64,000 nt of DNA from Eulemur rufifrons (GCF_041146395.1 NC_091006.1:6702001-6766000); one strand, 5' to 3'; shown: positions 37,978-51,456, numbered from the stretch's first letter. Notes: generated from the sequence alone by a model not told the origin. A program made the numbers and translations.

Positions 37978-38120
37978 TGTTTCACTTTCACTTTCAGTCT
38001 CTCATGTGTCCTCTCTTGATGACACCTGGGCTTCACCAGCCCTGCCCTGGCGGTAAATTCCAAACTCAGGTGGTGTATTTGCTTTTCTTACATCAGCTGG
38101 CATTGCCCCAGTGGTTCATG
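37978..38120 (+). promoter_or_regulatory. Orphan interferon-lambda-type promoter
   Basis: A TTTCACTTTCACTTTCAG array (37980-37997; complement CTGAAAGTGAAAGTGAAA, three overlapping IRF half-sites) is followed by text that aligns over about 65 bases to the promoter of the intact gene. Matching blocks are CCCTGGCGG against CCCTGGTGG, CTCAGGTGG against CTCAGGCTGG, and CTTACATCAGCTGGCATTGCCCC against CCTACGTCAGCTGGGACCGCCCA. No TATA-like box, ATG exon or IFNL exon follows within the next several kilobases. It lies about 4.3 kb after the right arm of IR3, the same relative order as IR3 left arm and pseudogene promoter. Confidence 0.65.
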
Positions 38121-38199
38121 CTCTTGCTTGCTTTGTAATCCACTGGGGACCTCTAAAGATACCTATGTCAGGCTGCAACCTCAGAGATTTGATTCATCT

Positions 38200-38740
38200 T
38201 AATCAGTACTCTATCAGTGGTTCCTAAACTTTAAAGTGCATTAAAATCAGCTGAAGTCTCGCTAACCCATAGATGTCCGGACACTCTGCCTCCCCAATTT
38301 CTCATTCAGTAGCTCAGAGAATTTTCATTTCTAACAAATTTGCAGGTGAAGCTGATGCTGCTAGTCCGAGGACCACACTTCGACAATCACGGCTCTATCC
38401 CAAGAGGTGGGAATATGTGATGGTTAAAACTCTCACTCCTGAAAGTGTGGCCCAAACACCAACAGCATTAGCATCACCTTGGGAGAGTGCTAGAAATGTA
38501 GACTCTCAGATCCTTTTGTAGCTCGTAAGCGTGATGACTGGGCTTTCACACGCATGCGTGAGATGTGCCTCCCTCAATCCTTGTTACAACATCAGCCCAC
38601 GACCCGTCTGACATTAAAAACAAAAGAAGAAATGCAGAATCCCGGGCCTGAGTCCAGACCTAATGAATCAGAAATCTGCATGTTAACAATATCTCCAGGT
38701 GATTCATACACATGTTAAAGTTGAAGAAATACCAGGTTCA
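38200..38740. mobile_element. MER5-type hAT fragments
   Basis: CAGTGGTTCCTAAACTTTAAAGTG at about 38215, GCATTAGCATCACCTTGGGA at about 38463 and a third decayed piece to 38720 resemble MER5A-family ends. Borders are uncertain. Confidence 0.6.
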
Positions 38741-38744
38741 ATCC

Positions 38745-38950
38745 CAGTGCTGCCTGTTATTAACTATGAGGTCTGGAAGCATCTTCTTGAGGACTCAGTT
38801 TCCTCATCTGTAAAATGGGAGTAATTGTATTAATAATACCTACATCATAAGGTTATAGTAAGGATTAAATGAATTAACATAAAAGCATAACAGCGCCTTG
38901 CATAGGAGATGCACCAAACAAATGTTTGCTATTTTTGTTGTTACTGTTAT
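38745..38950 (+). repeat. MIR
   Basis: CAGTTTCCTCATCTGTAAAA core with a following ATAATACCTACATCATAAG segment. Confidence 0.88.
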
Positions 38951-38954
38951 TTAT

Positions 38955-39275
38955 TATTATTACAATAATTTCCCCTTATCCATGGGGGATGCATTCCAAG
39001 ACCCCCAGTGGATGCCTAAAACCGTGGATAGTACCAAACCCTGCATATACTATATTTTTTCTATCTGATAACCAAGGTGGCCACTGTGTGGCTAATAGGC
39101 AGGTAGTGTATACAGTGTGGATATTCAGGACAAGGGCACGATTCACGTCCCAGGTGGGATGTGCAAGATTTCCTCATGCACAGAACGGAGCACAATTTAA
39201 CACTGATGAATTGTTTATTTCTGGACTGCGGTTAGCTGGGGGTAATTGAAACTATGGGTAAAGAAGGACTACTGT
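38955..39275 (+). mobile_element. Tigger/pogo-type transposon fragment
   Basis: CCCCTTATCCATGGGGGATG near 38971 and GACTGCGGTTAGCTGGGGGT near 39224 are end-like sequences of a short pogo-class element. Confidence 0.65.
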
Positions 39276-41355
39276 ATTATTATTATTATTATTATCAGCT
39301 CCCAGGTGTTTCCAATGTGCAACCAAAGCTAAGAGATCCTAAGCAAGGCCAAACCCTTCCCCTGGGACCCCAGGAGCCATGGAGATATCGATAAAGGTGT
39401 CCAAAGGCACTGAAAGGGAGATGCAGACAGCAGGACAGAGGCCGGAATTAGGAAAACATCAGCAAAGCCCCAGAGACCGAGACTTCATAAATCAAAAGCT
39501 GAATCCAGCGTCTCCCAGCAGGGGAGACAGAGACTGTAAGGAAATACACCCGCAGAGAAGCAGCGCCAACCCGCTCTCACAGCCAGAAGTCGGGGTGAAG
39601 CTAAGTGAGGCCGACCTTCCTCCCTCATCAGCATCCAGCCGTCTGTCCGTCTGTCCATCCATCCATCCATCTCACTCCTTTCCCCAATCCATGGCCCAGC
39701 CCTGACTCCCCTCTCGCGGCCATGTCCTCAGCCCTTCAGTCTCTCCATGAAACAGGCAGATGCCATCAGCCCAGTCGTGGTTCCCGCGGCTGCGCTGGAG
39801 CAGGTATTGTCCTCTCACACATCTGGGAGAGGCTGCGGTGTTGTGAGCTTGTCGTCGCCAGGCATCCAGGACGGCAGAGGCCACCACCTTCCTGAGTCTC
39901 CCCGCGTGGTGGCTGAGAAGGCAAGCTCTGCAGTCAGACAGACCTGGGTTTGAATCTGACCCTGCTACCTACCATGTAACCTGGGCAGATTACTTCTCTG
40001 TGCCTCAGTTTCCCCATGTAGGAAAATGGGACTCATAATAAGATGTCTGACCTCCTAAGTCTGTCCTGAGGCTTTAGGCGGCTCACAGGGGTGACGTGTA
40101 TGGAACGGTGCCCGGGACAGTAAGCATTCCAGTGTAGCCATGCGCCGCTGATTTCCTACTCCTCCCGCTCTCGCTGGGTCCTGCCTGTCTCCCATCTCTG
40201 TGGACTCACACTCCCCTCCTCGGGAGATCACTGAGGTCCACCCTCTGTCCCTCAAGCTGTGGACTGAGGCTCCCTCCCCCTCTGCCTCTGTCCTCGGACC
40301 CACTCCCCCTGAGGGACAGTGACAGCAAACACTTGGTCAGCCCTGGCACATCGCAGGGCCTCATTAACAGTCGAGGAAAGGATGGATGAAGGAATTCTTT
40401 GGGACTCCAGGCCAGAAGGGTGGGTCATGGCTCCCGCCCCTCCACAGGACCTGAAACCCGGGACTTGCGACTGCAAATGAGGCACTGAGGGGCACGAAGG
40501 ACGGGTCCCTGGGAGGGACAAAGGTGAGCAGGATGGCGGGGTCAGGTGAAGGGGGACAGGGGCCAGCGAGGGGAAAGGGACCCACTAGGGCGGGTTGAAG
40601 AGAGGGGTGAGAGAGGCACGTGAGGAGACAGACCCGAGTCGTCTTGGTGACGGGTCCTGGTGAGGAAGTTTGAGGACACAGGCGAGGGACAAAATCGGGT
40701 AAGGGAGGGGAAGAGCCCGATGGGGTCCCAGCTCCCCCCTCCCGCGGCAGCCTGCCCTGGCCCTCTCATCCGGCTCTCCCCCAGCCTCTCTAACCTGTCC
40801 CTCCTCTAACCTGTCACCTTTCCCCTCCCCTTGCCCCCCTTGCTCACCGGAGCCGACACCTGCTCCCATCTGTGTGTGCGCCCCTCCCCCCTGCTCTTCC
40901 CACCCGGGCCCCTCCTCCCTCTTCCCCTTCCCCTCTCCCCTCCACCTCTTCCGCATCTGTCCTCCCCGACCTTTTCCCTACTTGTGCCCCTCTTTGCGGG
41001 GATCCTTTTTACCGGCTGGGACTTCCTGTTTCCCACCCAGGGTCCCTCGTGCTCCTCCCAGAGCTTCTGGGCACCCCGGGGCGGGGGCGGGGCTCTGGGA
41101 CCCGGGCTGGGAGCAGCCACCGCAGGACGACAGCAGACCCGTGGGGGAGAAAGAGGCAGAGGTGGGAGGAGGTCCGAGAAGGTTGCCCAGGAGGTGGAGG
41201 TTGCCCTGGGGCCGGGGGCTGGCCGTGGGATCTGAGGGTCTGCCCGGCCAGCGACGGCGCCAGTCCCCCTCACCCACCCCCGGCCCGGATGCACGGAAAT
41301 GCCCCTTCTGCCCCGCTCGCGCCCTCTGCCTTTGAGGGTTACCCCCCCCCCCACG
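39276..41355. other. Intergenic with a MIR; C/T- and GC-rich, no gene
   Basis: A MIR lies at about 39915-40140 (CTCTGTGCCTCAGTTTCCCC). A short (CATC)n is at 39653-39672. From 40520 to 41350 the sequence is strongly purine/pyrimidine-skewed and GC-rich, which explains the many overlapping open frames of 120-190 codons on both strands. None has a recognisable domain. Confidence 0.5.
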
Positions 41356-41359
41356 CACA

Positions 41360-41690
41360 CCTTAGTCTGTTCCCGCTGCAATAACAAAATACCATAAACC
41401 GAGTAGCTTATAAACGCCAGAAATGTATTTATTGCAGTACTAGAGGCTGGAAGTCCAAGATCAAGGTCCCCGACGATTGGGTGTGTAATGAGGGCCCCTT
41501 TCCTGGTTCATTGGCTGTGACTTCTCGCTGTGTCCTTAGCTGGTGGAATGTGCCAGGACACTAATCCCATTCGCGAGGTTTCCGCCCCCTGTGACCTCAT
41601 CTGCTCCCAAAGGTCCCACCTAATTCCATCACCTTGGGGCTTAGGATTTCAACGTAAGAATTTCGGGGGGGCGGGGAGGGAGCACAAATA
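41360..41690 (-). mobile_element. MaLR LTR, antisense, partial
   Basis: CTTAGTCTGTTCCCGCTGCA start, AGTCCAAGATCAAGGTCCCC inside, and CCACCTAATTCCATCACCTT near the end. Confidence 0.8.
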
Positions 41691-42149
41691 ATAGCAGGGG
41701 GTGCAGAGGCTAGCACCCCCTGTGGGGGTCCTGAGAGACACACCAGAGAATCCAAGGTGGCCCGGCTGGCACTGTGGGAGGGGGTGGGCAAAGGAAGGTG
41801 GGCGGAGACCTCCTCTGACTGAAGGTCCTTTGACTCAGCTCTTCCCAACCCCAAGTGGGAACCTGACCTAGTTCCTTCCACCTAACCTACTAGGACCCCC
41901 CAGGACAAGTTTCCAGGAGCATTGCTAAGCGAGGAATGCAAGTGGTGGAAAAATGTATACCGTATGATTGCATCCACTTTGGTAAAACCAATAGCAAAAA
42001 CAATATGTGCATGAGTCTACACTTGATTTAAGTGGCTGTCGTCAAAAATGGTTATCTAAAGGGGTTGGAGTGGGAAAAGGAGGTGGGGAGGAAAGAAGAA
42101 AAAAAATCCTGTAGCTTCATGGAAAAATATGCAAGGAATAAGTTTTCTT
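41691..42149. other. Intergenic with L1-like 3' text
   Basis: 41690-41880 is single-copy. 41900-42140 (GTATACCGTATGATTGCATC) resembles an old L1 3' end. No gene. Confidence 0.45.
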
Positions 42150-42606
42150 TCTTTCAGTACATTTTTATCAACTTTGACATTTTACAAACTTTTTTATTTT
42201 AAAATACCATATATTTACAAAAAGTTGCAAAAACACTATTGAGGGATTCCCTGCACCCCTCACCCTACTTTCCCTGATGGTGACATCTTGCACAACCATA
42301 GCACATTCTTAAAACTAGGACACTGTCATTGTCACAACGCTATTCACAAAACTACGCACATTACTGGGATTTCGCCAGTTTTTGCATGCACTCATTTCTT
42401 TTCATATGTCTTTGTGTATAACTCAGTGACATTTGATCACATGTAAAGCCCCACAATCAAGATACAGAATTGCTTCTTCACTACGTAGAAATGCCCGAGT
42501 GCCACCCTTTATATTATAGTGACACCTTCCCTCTCCTTCCCTCACCCTTGACAACCACTAATCTGTCAACATCTCTGTAATTTTGTCATTTCAAGAATGG
42601 TGTATA

Positions 42607-42953
42607 GGCCGGGCGCGGTGGCTCACGCCTGTAATCCTAGCACTCTGGGAGGCCGAGGCGGGTGGATCGCTCAAGGTCAGGAGTTCGAGACCAGCCTGAG
42701 CGAGACCCCGTCTCTACTAAAAATAGAAAGACATTATATGGACAACTAAAAATCTATATAAAAAAATTAGCCAGGCATAGTGGCGCATGCCTGTAGTCCC
42801 AGCTACTTGGGAGGCTGAGGCAGTAGGATCGCTTAAGCCGAGGAGTCTGAGGTTGCTGTGAGCTAAGCTGACGCCACGGCACTCACTCTAGCCTGGGCAA
42901 CAAAGTGAGACTCTGTCTCAACAACAACAACAACAACAAAAAAAAAAAAAAAA
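42607..42953 (+). mobile_element. Lemur-type Alu
   Basis: Full-length dimer, (CAA)n then A-tail, with the target duplicate AAGAATGGTGTAT on both sides. Confidence 0.95.
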
Positions 42954-43609
42954 GAATGGTGTATGAGTGGACTCATATAGCATGTCACTTTTTCAGGCTA
43001 GCTTTTTATTTTATTCAGCCACAATGCCCTTAAACTCCACCCAAGTCGTGTACATCAATAGTTTAACCCCTTTTATTGCTGGGTGGTCTTCCCGTGTGTG
43101 GATGTCCCCGACTTTAACCATTCACTTGTTGAAAGACATATGGCTTGCTTCCAGTTTGGAGCTATTACACATAAAATTGCTAGGGATATTCATATCAGGA
43201 TTTTGTGCAAACAAACATTTTTATTTCTCAAGGATAAAAGCCCAGGAGTGTGACTGCTGAGTTGTGTGCTGAGTGTATGGTTAAATGTTTACGAAACTGT
43301 AAACTGTTTTCCAGAGTGGCTGTAATATTTGACACTCCCACCAGCAATGCATGAGAGGTCAAGTTTCTTCACATCCTCACAAGCATTTCGTCCTATCAAT
43401 ATTATTAATATAATTTGTCATTCTAATAGGGGTGTAGTGGTATCTCATGGTGGCTTTAATTTGCATTCGCCTAATGGCTAGCAATATTGACATCTTTTCA
43501 GGTGTTTATTGACTGTGTATTCTCTTTGGTGAATTGTCTGTTCATGTCTTCTGCCCATTTTCTATTGGATTTTTTCTTGTTTTAATGGATGAGTTTTTTT
43601 GTTGTTGTT

Positions 43610-43986
<377 letters not shown>

Positions 43987-44734
43987 TAATGGATGAGTTT
44001 TGAGAGATATTTGTACACCCATGCTCATAGCATTATTTGCAGCAATCAAAAGGTGAAAGCAACCCAAGTGTCCATCGACTAATGAATGGATAAGAAAAAT
44101 ATAGTATGTACATACAAAATTCAGCCTGAAAAAGGAAGGAAATTATAACACATGCTACAACTTGGATGGGAAAATGGAGAGTTATTGTTTATTAGGTATA
44201 GACTTTCAGTTTTGCAAGATGAAATTACAACAATGTAAAGGAGAAGGAGAGGGAGTCTACTTAATGCCACTGAACTGCAAACTTAAAAATGGTCAAGATG
44301 GTAAATTTTATGTTGTGTTTATTTCATCCCAATAAAAATAATAAGTGTTGAGAATGGGCATCTTTGTCTTGTTTATGATTTTAGGAGGAAAAGCAATTAG
44401 TATTTCACCTTTTTTGAGGTTAATGGAAGGTTTTTCATAGATTTTCTTTATCAAGTTGAGGATTTCTCTTCTATTCCTAGTTTTCTGAGAGTTTTTATCA
44501 GGAATAGATGTTAGATTTTATCGAATGCTTTTTCTGCATTGATTGATATGATCATGCAATTTTTCTTCTTTAGCCTGCTAATATGATGGATCCCATTAAT
44601 GGATTTCAAAATATTTAGCCAACCTTGCATTCCTGGAATGAATCTCATTTCGTCATGGTATACAACTTTTTTAAAATATAAAACATCTTTATTTGCTTTG
44701 GAGTACCATATTTTCAGGAATATTGCTACCCCCT

Positions 44735-44846
44735 TTTTTGTAGAAACAAGATCTCACTATGTTGCCCAGGCTGGCCTCAAGCAATCCTCCCACCTCGGCC
44801 TCCGAGAGTGCTGGGATTATAAGTGTGAGTCACTGCAGCCAGCCAA
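44735..44846 (-). mobile_element. Alu monomer fragment, antisense
   Basis: GATCTCACTATGTTGCCCAG to GTGTGAGTCACTGCAGCCAG; one monomer only. Confidence 0.75.
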
Positions 44847-45391
44847 GGTTATCTTTTTCCCTGTTAAAATTGCAGTGAAATATGGATAACATAAAAGTTG
44901 CCATTTTAACTATTTTTGTACACAATTTAGTGACATTAATTACATTCACAATGGTGTGCAACCATCACCACTATCTGTTTCCAAAACTTTTTCAACACCT
45001 CAAACAGAAAATCTATATGCATGAAGCATACAGATCATACCCTCACCCTGGCCCTGAGTAATCTCTAATCTGTTTCTTATCTTTATGAATTTGTCTATTC
45101 TAGATATTTCCTATAAGTAGAATCATAAAATGTTTGTCTTTTTGCATCTGGCTTATTTCAGCAGCATAGTATTTTCAAGGATCATCCATGTCATAGCATG
45201 TATCAGAGTTTCATTCCTTTTTATGCTGAATAATGTTTTCTTATATGTATACACCACATATTGTTTGTCTACTCATCTGTTGAGGGACACTTGGGTTGTT
45301 TCTACCTTTGGCTATTGTGAACAATGGCACTATGAACATAGGTGTACAAGTATCTCTTTGAGTCCCTGTTTAATTCTTTTAGCTATATACT

Positions 45392-45675
45392 TTATTATTT
45401 TTTCTTTTTTTAGAGTCAAGTTCTCACTCGGTCACCCAGACTGGAGTGCAGTGGCAGGATCACAGTTTGCTGCAGCATCCAACTCCTGGGCTCAAGCAAT
45501 CCTCCTGCCTCGGCCTCCCGAATAGATGAAGCTACAGGTGCATGCCACCACGCCCAGGTAACTTTTCTATTTTTTGTAGAAATGGGGTCTCACTATGTTA
45601 CCCAGGCTGGTCTTAGATTTCCTGACCTCAAGTGATTCTCTCGCCTCAGCCTCCTAAAGTGCTAGGATTACATAT
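45392..45675 (-). mobile_element. Old Alu, antisense
   Basis: Dimeric Alu J-like text (TCACCCAGACTGGAGTGCAG) lacking the lemur linker. Confidence 0.85.
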
Positions 45676-47528
45676 ACTTATTTTATATATATATATTTTA
45701 TTGGTGGGTATGATTTGATAATTTCTTTGCATGTATGCTCATAAGAAATGCTTATGGTCTACAGCTTCCTTTTTGTCCTTTATTTTTTGTTCTGTCTTTG
45801 CCTGGTTTTGAAAACAAGATAATACTGGCTTCATAAAATGAATTGCAAAGTGTTGCCTCCTCTTCTGTTTCCTGGAAGAAGTTGTGAAGAATTGGTGTTA
45901 ATTCTTTAAATGTTTGTTAGAATTCTACAGTGAAACCTTCTGAACATGAAGATCTCTTTCTTCGAAGCTTTTTAATTAGAGGTCAAATTTCTTTAATAGT
46001 TACAAGACTACTTATATCATGTTTCATCTTAGGTGAGCTTTGGTAGTTCGTGGGTTTTGAGCAATTGGTGCATTTTGTCTAAGTTGAATGTATATGGATG
46101 TACTTGTGCATGTTATTCCCTTATTATCCTTTTAATGTCTATTCATTCCTGATGGTGATCATTTGTGTCTTCTCTCTTTTCTTCTTCAGTCTTATTAAAA
46201 GTTTATCAATTTTATCAATCTTTTCAAAGAACCAGCTTTTAATTTCATTCATTTTCTCTATTGTTTTTCTGTTTTCTGTTTCATTGACCTCTGCCCTTGT
46301 CTTTATAATTTCTTTCTTTCTGCTTGATTTGGAGTTATTTAGCTCTTCTTTTTCTAGCTTCTTGAAGTAGATGCTGAGTTTATTGATTTGAGAACTTTCT
46401 TCTTTTTTAATATAAGCATTTAGTGCTGTAAGTTTTTCTCTAAGATTGTTTTATATATTATATTTTTATCTTCCTTCATTACAATTACAATTTCAATGTA
46501 TTACAAATATTACAATTTCAATGTAATATTTATTTGCCTTGAGAATTCTTCTTTGACCCATGGATCAGGAGTGTATCGTTTAATACTCAAGTGTCTGGAG
46601 ATTTTCCTGCTGTCTTTCCATAATTTTTTTTCTAGTTTGATTCCATTTTGGTCAGAGGATATATTCTGTATTATTTTAATTCTTTTAAATTTGGTGAGGT
46701 TAGTCTTATGATCGAGGGTATGGTATATTTTGTTGAATGTTCCATGTACACTTGAAAAGAATGTGTATTCTATGGTTGTTGGGTGGAATGTTCTGCAAAT
46801 ATCAACTAGACCCTGTTGATTGATGGTGTTGTTCAGTCTGCTATATCCTTAATGATTTTTTGCCGGGTCATTCTGAGAGAGGAATATTGAAGCACCCAAT
46901 TATAATTGTGCATTTGTCTATTTCTCCTTTCAGTTCTATTGGTTTTTCCTTAATGTATTTTGAAGCTCTATTATCTGGTGCATACATATTTAGAATTGCT
47001 ATGCTTTCTTTGTGCATTTGGACCCTTTCACCATTATGTAGTGTCCTAGCTCTGATTATTTTGTTTGGTTATTTCCTAAAGCCTGCTTTATCTGGTATTT
47101 GTATAGCTACTCTTGATTTCTCTTGATTGTTATCTTTTTCTATCCATTTACTTTTAACCTACTTATGTCATTATATTTGAAATGCATTTCCTATAGATGG
47201 CACATAACTATATATTTTAAAAATGTATTCTACCAATCTCTGTATATAGACCATTTACATTTAATGTATTTGATAATTACTGATATGTTAGAACTTTAGT
47301 CTAACACCTGATTTTTCTTCCGTTCCTTTTGTTTTTCATTCTTCTACTTCCCTTTTCCTGCCTTTGTACATAAAAGGAGAGATTGTATATGTACACATGT
47401 ATAATTCTTTTGCTCCCTGGGCCCCAGAGGTAGGGGAGCAGTAGAGTAAAAATGGATGTGTAGGGTCTTTGGGGGATTAGAGGTGTTTGAGCCCCCACAG
47501 AGGACCTGAGGAGCTGGGCTATACATCT

Positions 47529-47961
47529 GTCTTAGTCTGTTTGTGTTGCTACAAAGGAATAACTGAAGCTGGGTAATTTATAAAGAAAAGAGGTTGGTTT
47601 GGCTCACAGTTATGCAGGCTGTACAAGAAGCATGGTGCCAGCATCTGCTTCCGGTGAGGGCTTCAGCCTGCTTCCAACTCACGGAGGAAGGTGAAGGGTG
47701 GGGCTGGCATGTGCAGAAATCACTTGGCAAGAGACGAAGCAAGAGAGAAGGGAGGTGCTAGGATCTTTTTAACAGTCAGCTCTCAAGGGAAATAGCACAG
47801 TGAGAACTCACTCATTACCTTAAAGACAGCACCAAGCCATTGATGAGGGATCTACCCCCATGACCCAAACACCTCCCACTAAGTCGAACCTCCTAACACT
47901 GCCACACTGGGGATTAAATTTCAACACGAGATTTGAGGGGACAAACATCCAAACTATAGCA
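47529..47961 (-). mobile_element. MST/THE1-type MaLR LTR, antisense
   Basis: CTTAGTCTGTTTGTGTTGCT start, CTGGGTAATTTATAAAGAAA inside, AAACACCTCCCACTAAGTCG near the end. Confidence 0.9.
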
Positions 47962-48159
47962 ACATCCAAGATAGCTCACTCACATGGTTGGCAGCTGATG
48001 CCAAGTCAGGGTGGGAGCATGGAAGTCTCAGGGTGATCAGCCTTCTAACGTGGCCACTGGCCTTCCCCAGAGTGAGAGTCTCAAGAGAACCAAGCAGAAG
48101 ATTCCTAGCCTTCTCTGACTTAGCTTTGGAGATCATAGAGCACCTGTGGTTATACATAA

Positions 48160-48606
<447 letters not shown>

Positions 48607-48668
48607 TGAGCACCTCTGGAAGGAGAGAAGCAGGTGCAACTATTTGAGAGAGCAAATGATGAGTATCT

Positions 48669-48870
48669 AGAACTGTCCTGCTCATTATGATAGCCACTGG
48701 CTACATATAGTAATTAATTTCAAATAAAATGAAAATTCAAGTCCTCTACTCCACTAGCCAAATTTTAAGTACTTAACAGTCACATGTGGCCAGTGTCTAC
48801 TGTACTGGACAGTACCAATGCAGAATATTTCCATCATTGTAGAAAGTTCTCTTGAACGGTGCTGATTAGG
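48669..48870. mobile_element. Old DNA transposon (hAT-like, family unclear)
   Basis: The text TAGCCACTGGCTACATATAG at one side and CACATGTGGCCAGTGTCTAC at the other are near-inverted. This is typical of short non-autonomous DNA elements. Confidence 0.5.
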
Positions 48871-50224
48871 CAATATAAGTACAGGTAAGCCTGTGTGATC
48901 CAGCAATCCTACTCCTGAATATGTCTTAGGTTGCATTCTCCCAAAAGCATATCCTGAGCCAAGGGTGTATTTGGGAGAAGTCCTCCAGAAGCGTAAGTAA
49001 ATGGGGAAACTGAGGTTGGAAGAGCAAAAAGCCAATAATGGTGTAACCTGGAGTAGAGAGAGGAACACCTGGGCACTGAGAGTGAGCACCCGCTTAAATT
49101 CTGACCCTGACCCCCAACTTGCCTTACCCTAGTCCCAGCCCTGGAAGGGTCACTCCTGTGTGTGAGCAACTAGAACTCATTTATACTGGGGACCCTCAGA
49201 CGATGGAGGACTCATGAACATACCCGAGAACGGATCCACTGAGGAAAAGAGAAGCTGCAGTAGTTATTAACGGGCTCCCACCCCTCTCTAGTTGAGGATT
49301 TCTCCTGGGGGAATCAATGCTGGTGCATCTGCTCTGCGTGCAGACAGTGGGAAGTCCTCAGACTCAGAGGGAGAAGTAGAAAGATGCAGGCACATGAGGT
49401 GGGAAGCCGGCAGCAGGCGTGGGAACTGCCCACCATATCCACAGTGAGCACAAAAGTGGGTCGAGGGGACACAGTGGGAGGGCATCAGCTGGTGTGCTAC
49501 AGTATATTCCAGAAAACCTCCCACACAGAGGACAGGTGTGGGCCTTATGGCGATGCAGAGCTGGAGACGACCTAGGTGTCCATCACGGGGGGAATAGATA
49601 AGTAAAAGTGCTCTGGGCACCACAGGACACAACGCAGCAGTCAGAAACGGGAACTCGGATGCACGCAGCTGTATGGAGAGATCTCAGAAACAGTGTTCAG
49701 TTACAAAAAAAAAAAAACCCGAAGAAGTAGAAGACGATTTATAGCACAATCTCATTTATGTAAATTGGAAGCACACACACAAAATCACAAATTATAAAGA
49801 TACATCTTCGCAGCTATTTATCAAGTGCATTAAAGTGGGCGTGTAGTGGGTGGGAGTGGAATTGGGGATGGGTGGGCAAAACCTTGGAGGGTCTTTCATG
49901 GGCCTATTGTGAGTCTGTGTTATGATTTGAAGAGTATGATTAATAACTTTCTGCACCAAAGGGCTAAGGAAAAGTAAAAAGAAATAAAAAATATGAAGTG
50001 CCTGCACATCAGAGTGATTTCTTACCTGCTACACAATTACTGTGACTGCAGGGGCGATGACAGCAAACAGACTCTCTGGCTGCCTTCCGGAAGCCCTCCT
50101 CTCTGCCTCTCCCCAGGATCAGGGGAGCACCGCACCCCTCTCATGCTACCCAAGACGGACCAAAAGGAGAAGTGGGTCTGTTACCCCCACAGGTTCTCAT
50201 CTCATCCCTTGGCTGCAAATAGAA
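48871..50224. other. Intergenic; L1 3' text in second half
   Basis: 48871-49560 carries no gene or clear repeat. 49570-49985 (GTCCATCACGGGGGGAATAG, ATTTATAGCACAATCTCATT) fits an old L1 3' end in sense. Confidence 0.45.
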
Positions 50225-50570
50225 TAGGGGGTGAGCACACAGGACTCTGTTCAAACCCCAGCTCTGTCACTGACCTGCTGTGGCTGCAGTCCCCAACCCC
50301 TGGGCTGCACACTGGTACCGGTCCATGGCCTGTTAGGAACCAGGACCGCACAGCAGGAGGTGAGCAGTGGGTGGGCGAGCAAGCAAAGCTTCGTCTGTAT
50401 TTACAGCCGCTCCCCATTGCTCACCATGTCCCCAATCCCCGGGGGGGAAAATTGTCTTCCATGAAAGCGGTCCCTAGTGACAAAAAGGTTGGGGACCACT
50501 GTGCTCTGGGACCTTAGGCTTCCTATGCTTCAGTTACCTCATCGCTAAAATGGGAATGATCATTGTGTTA
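50225..50570. repeat. MIR split by an antisense MER1B element
   Basis: MIR text (CTGTTCAAACCCCAGCTCTG) stops near 50285 and resumes near 50505 (TTCAGTTACCTCATCGCTAA). Between them lies a MER1B-type element with ends GCAGTCCCCAACCCCTGG and AGGTTGGGGACCACTG. Confidence 0.85.
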
Positions 50571-50571
50571 G

Positions 50572-51133
50572 TCAGGGATCCCTGGAGAGACAGAACCAAG
50601 AGGAAGGATGGATGGATAGTTATTAATAGAAAAGAAGGGATCTATTAGGAGAATTGGCTCAGACAGTAATAGAGCCTAAGAAGTCCCACGACAGGCCACC
50701 TGCAAGCTGGAGATCCTGGGACACCAGCAGCATGATTCAGTTCTAACGGGAAGCCTCAGAACCAGGGAAGCCAATGGTATCACTCTCAGTCCACAGGCAA
50801 AAGCCTTAGGACCCTGGGAGCGGGGAGGGCTGCGGGTACAAGTCCTGGAGTTCAAAAGCCAGAGAGCCTGGAGTTCTGACATCCAAGGGCAGAAGAAGGG
50901 TGTCCCAGCTCATAAGAGAGAGCAAATCACCTTTCCTCTGCCTTTTTGTCCTTCTGTTCAGGTCCTCAGCCCACTGGATGGTGCCCACTGGGTAAGGGTG
51001 GGTTTTCCTTACTCTGATTCAAATGCCAGTCTCTTCCTGAAACACCGTCGCAGGCATACCCAGAAATAATGCCTTACCTGCTGTCGGGGTGTCCTTCAGC
51101 CAGTCAGGTTGACATCCTAAATTACTCATCACA
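50572..51133 (-). mobile_element. ERVL-class LTR (MLT2-like), antisense
   Basis: GTGTTAGTCAGGGATCCCTG, AAGTCCCACGACAGGCCACC and GGATGGTGCCCACTGGGTAA are landmarks. The family name is tentative. Confidence 0.6.
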
Positions 51134-51351
51134 ATTATAAACGTAACTGCTCATGGAAATGTTAAGAGTGTAAGTGAGTGAGTTCACGGAACATTCTTAA
51201 GCCAGTGGTGGAGGCTCCGTCTCTGCCACTCGGGCAACCTCACCACACACCCCTGCAAGCTTCTGCCCTGCCGCGGCAGTCCTCGGGCCGGCTTCCCATC
51301 CCTCCAGCGCAGCCTCCGTCAAGGGCCCCCAAGGTCAACTGGCTAGAGCCT

Positions 51352-51430
51352 GCCCAGGCAGTACAAAAAGTTGCCCAGGAAGTCCTAAAAGTTGTCCAGG
51401 CAGTAAAAAAGGTGGCCACGGAGTCCTAAA
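51352..51430 (+). repeat. 21-bp tandem repeat 5' of IFNL1
   Basis: Three and a half imperfect copies of a 21-base unit with the pattern GCCCAGGnAGTnCnAAAAGTT, at 51352, 51373, 51394 and 51415. In one frame the units read AQAVQKV, AQEVLKV, VQAVKKV. The array ends about 27 bases before the IFNL1 ISRE. Confidence 0.85.
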
Positions 51431-51456
51431 TGAAATTCTTCAGGCTCTTGTTACAT

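Noticed and set aside
40400..40560. Possible IFNL exon on the minus strand near a GGGGCGGGAGCC stretch
   Set aside because: Only a few short words match the IFNL exon text. No splice site or conserved residues follow.
40806..41387. Several overlapping 120-190-codon frames on both strands
   Set aside because: The sequence is a skewed GC-rich C/T tract. The frames overlap on opposite strands, and no protein family is recognisable.
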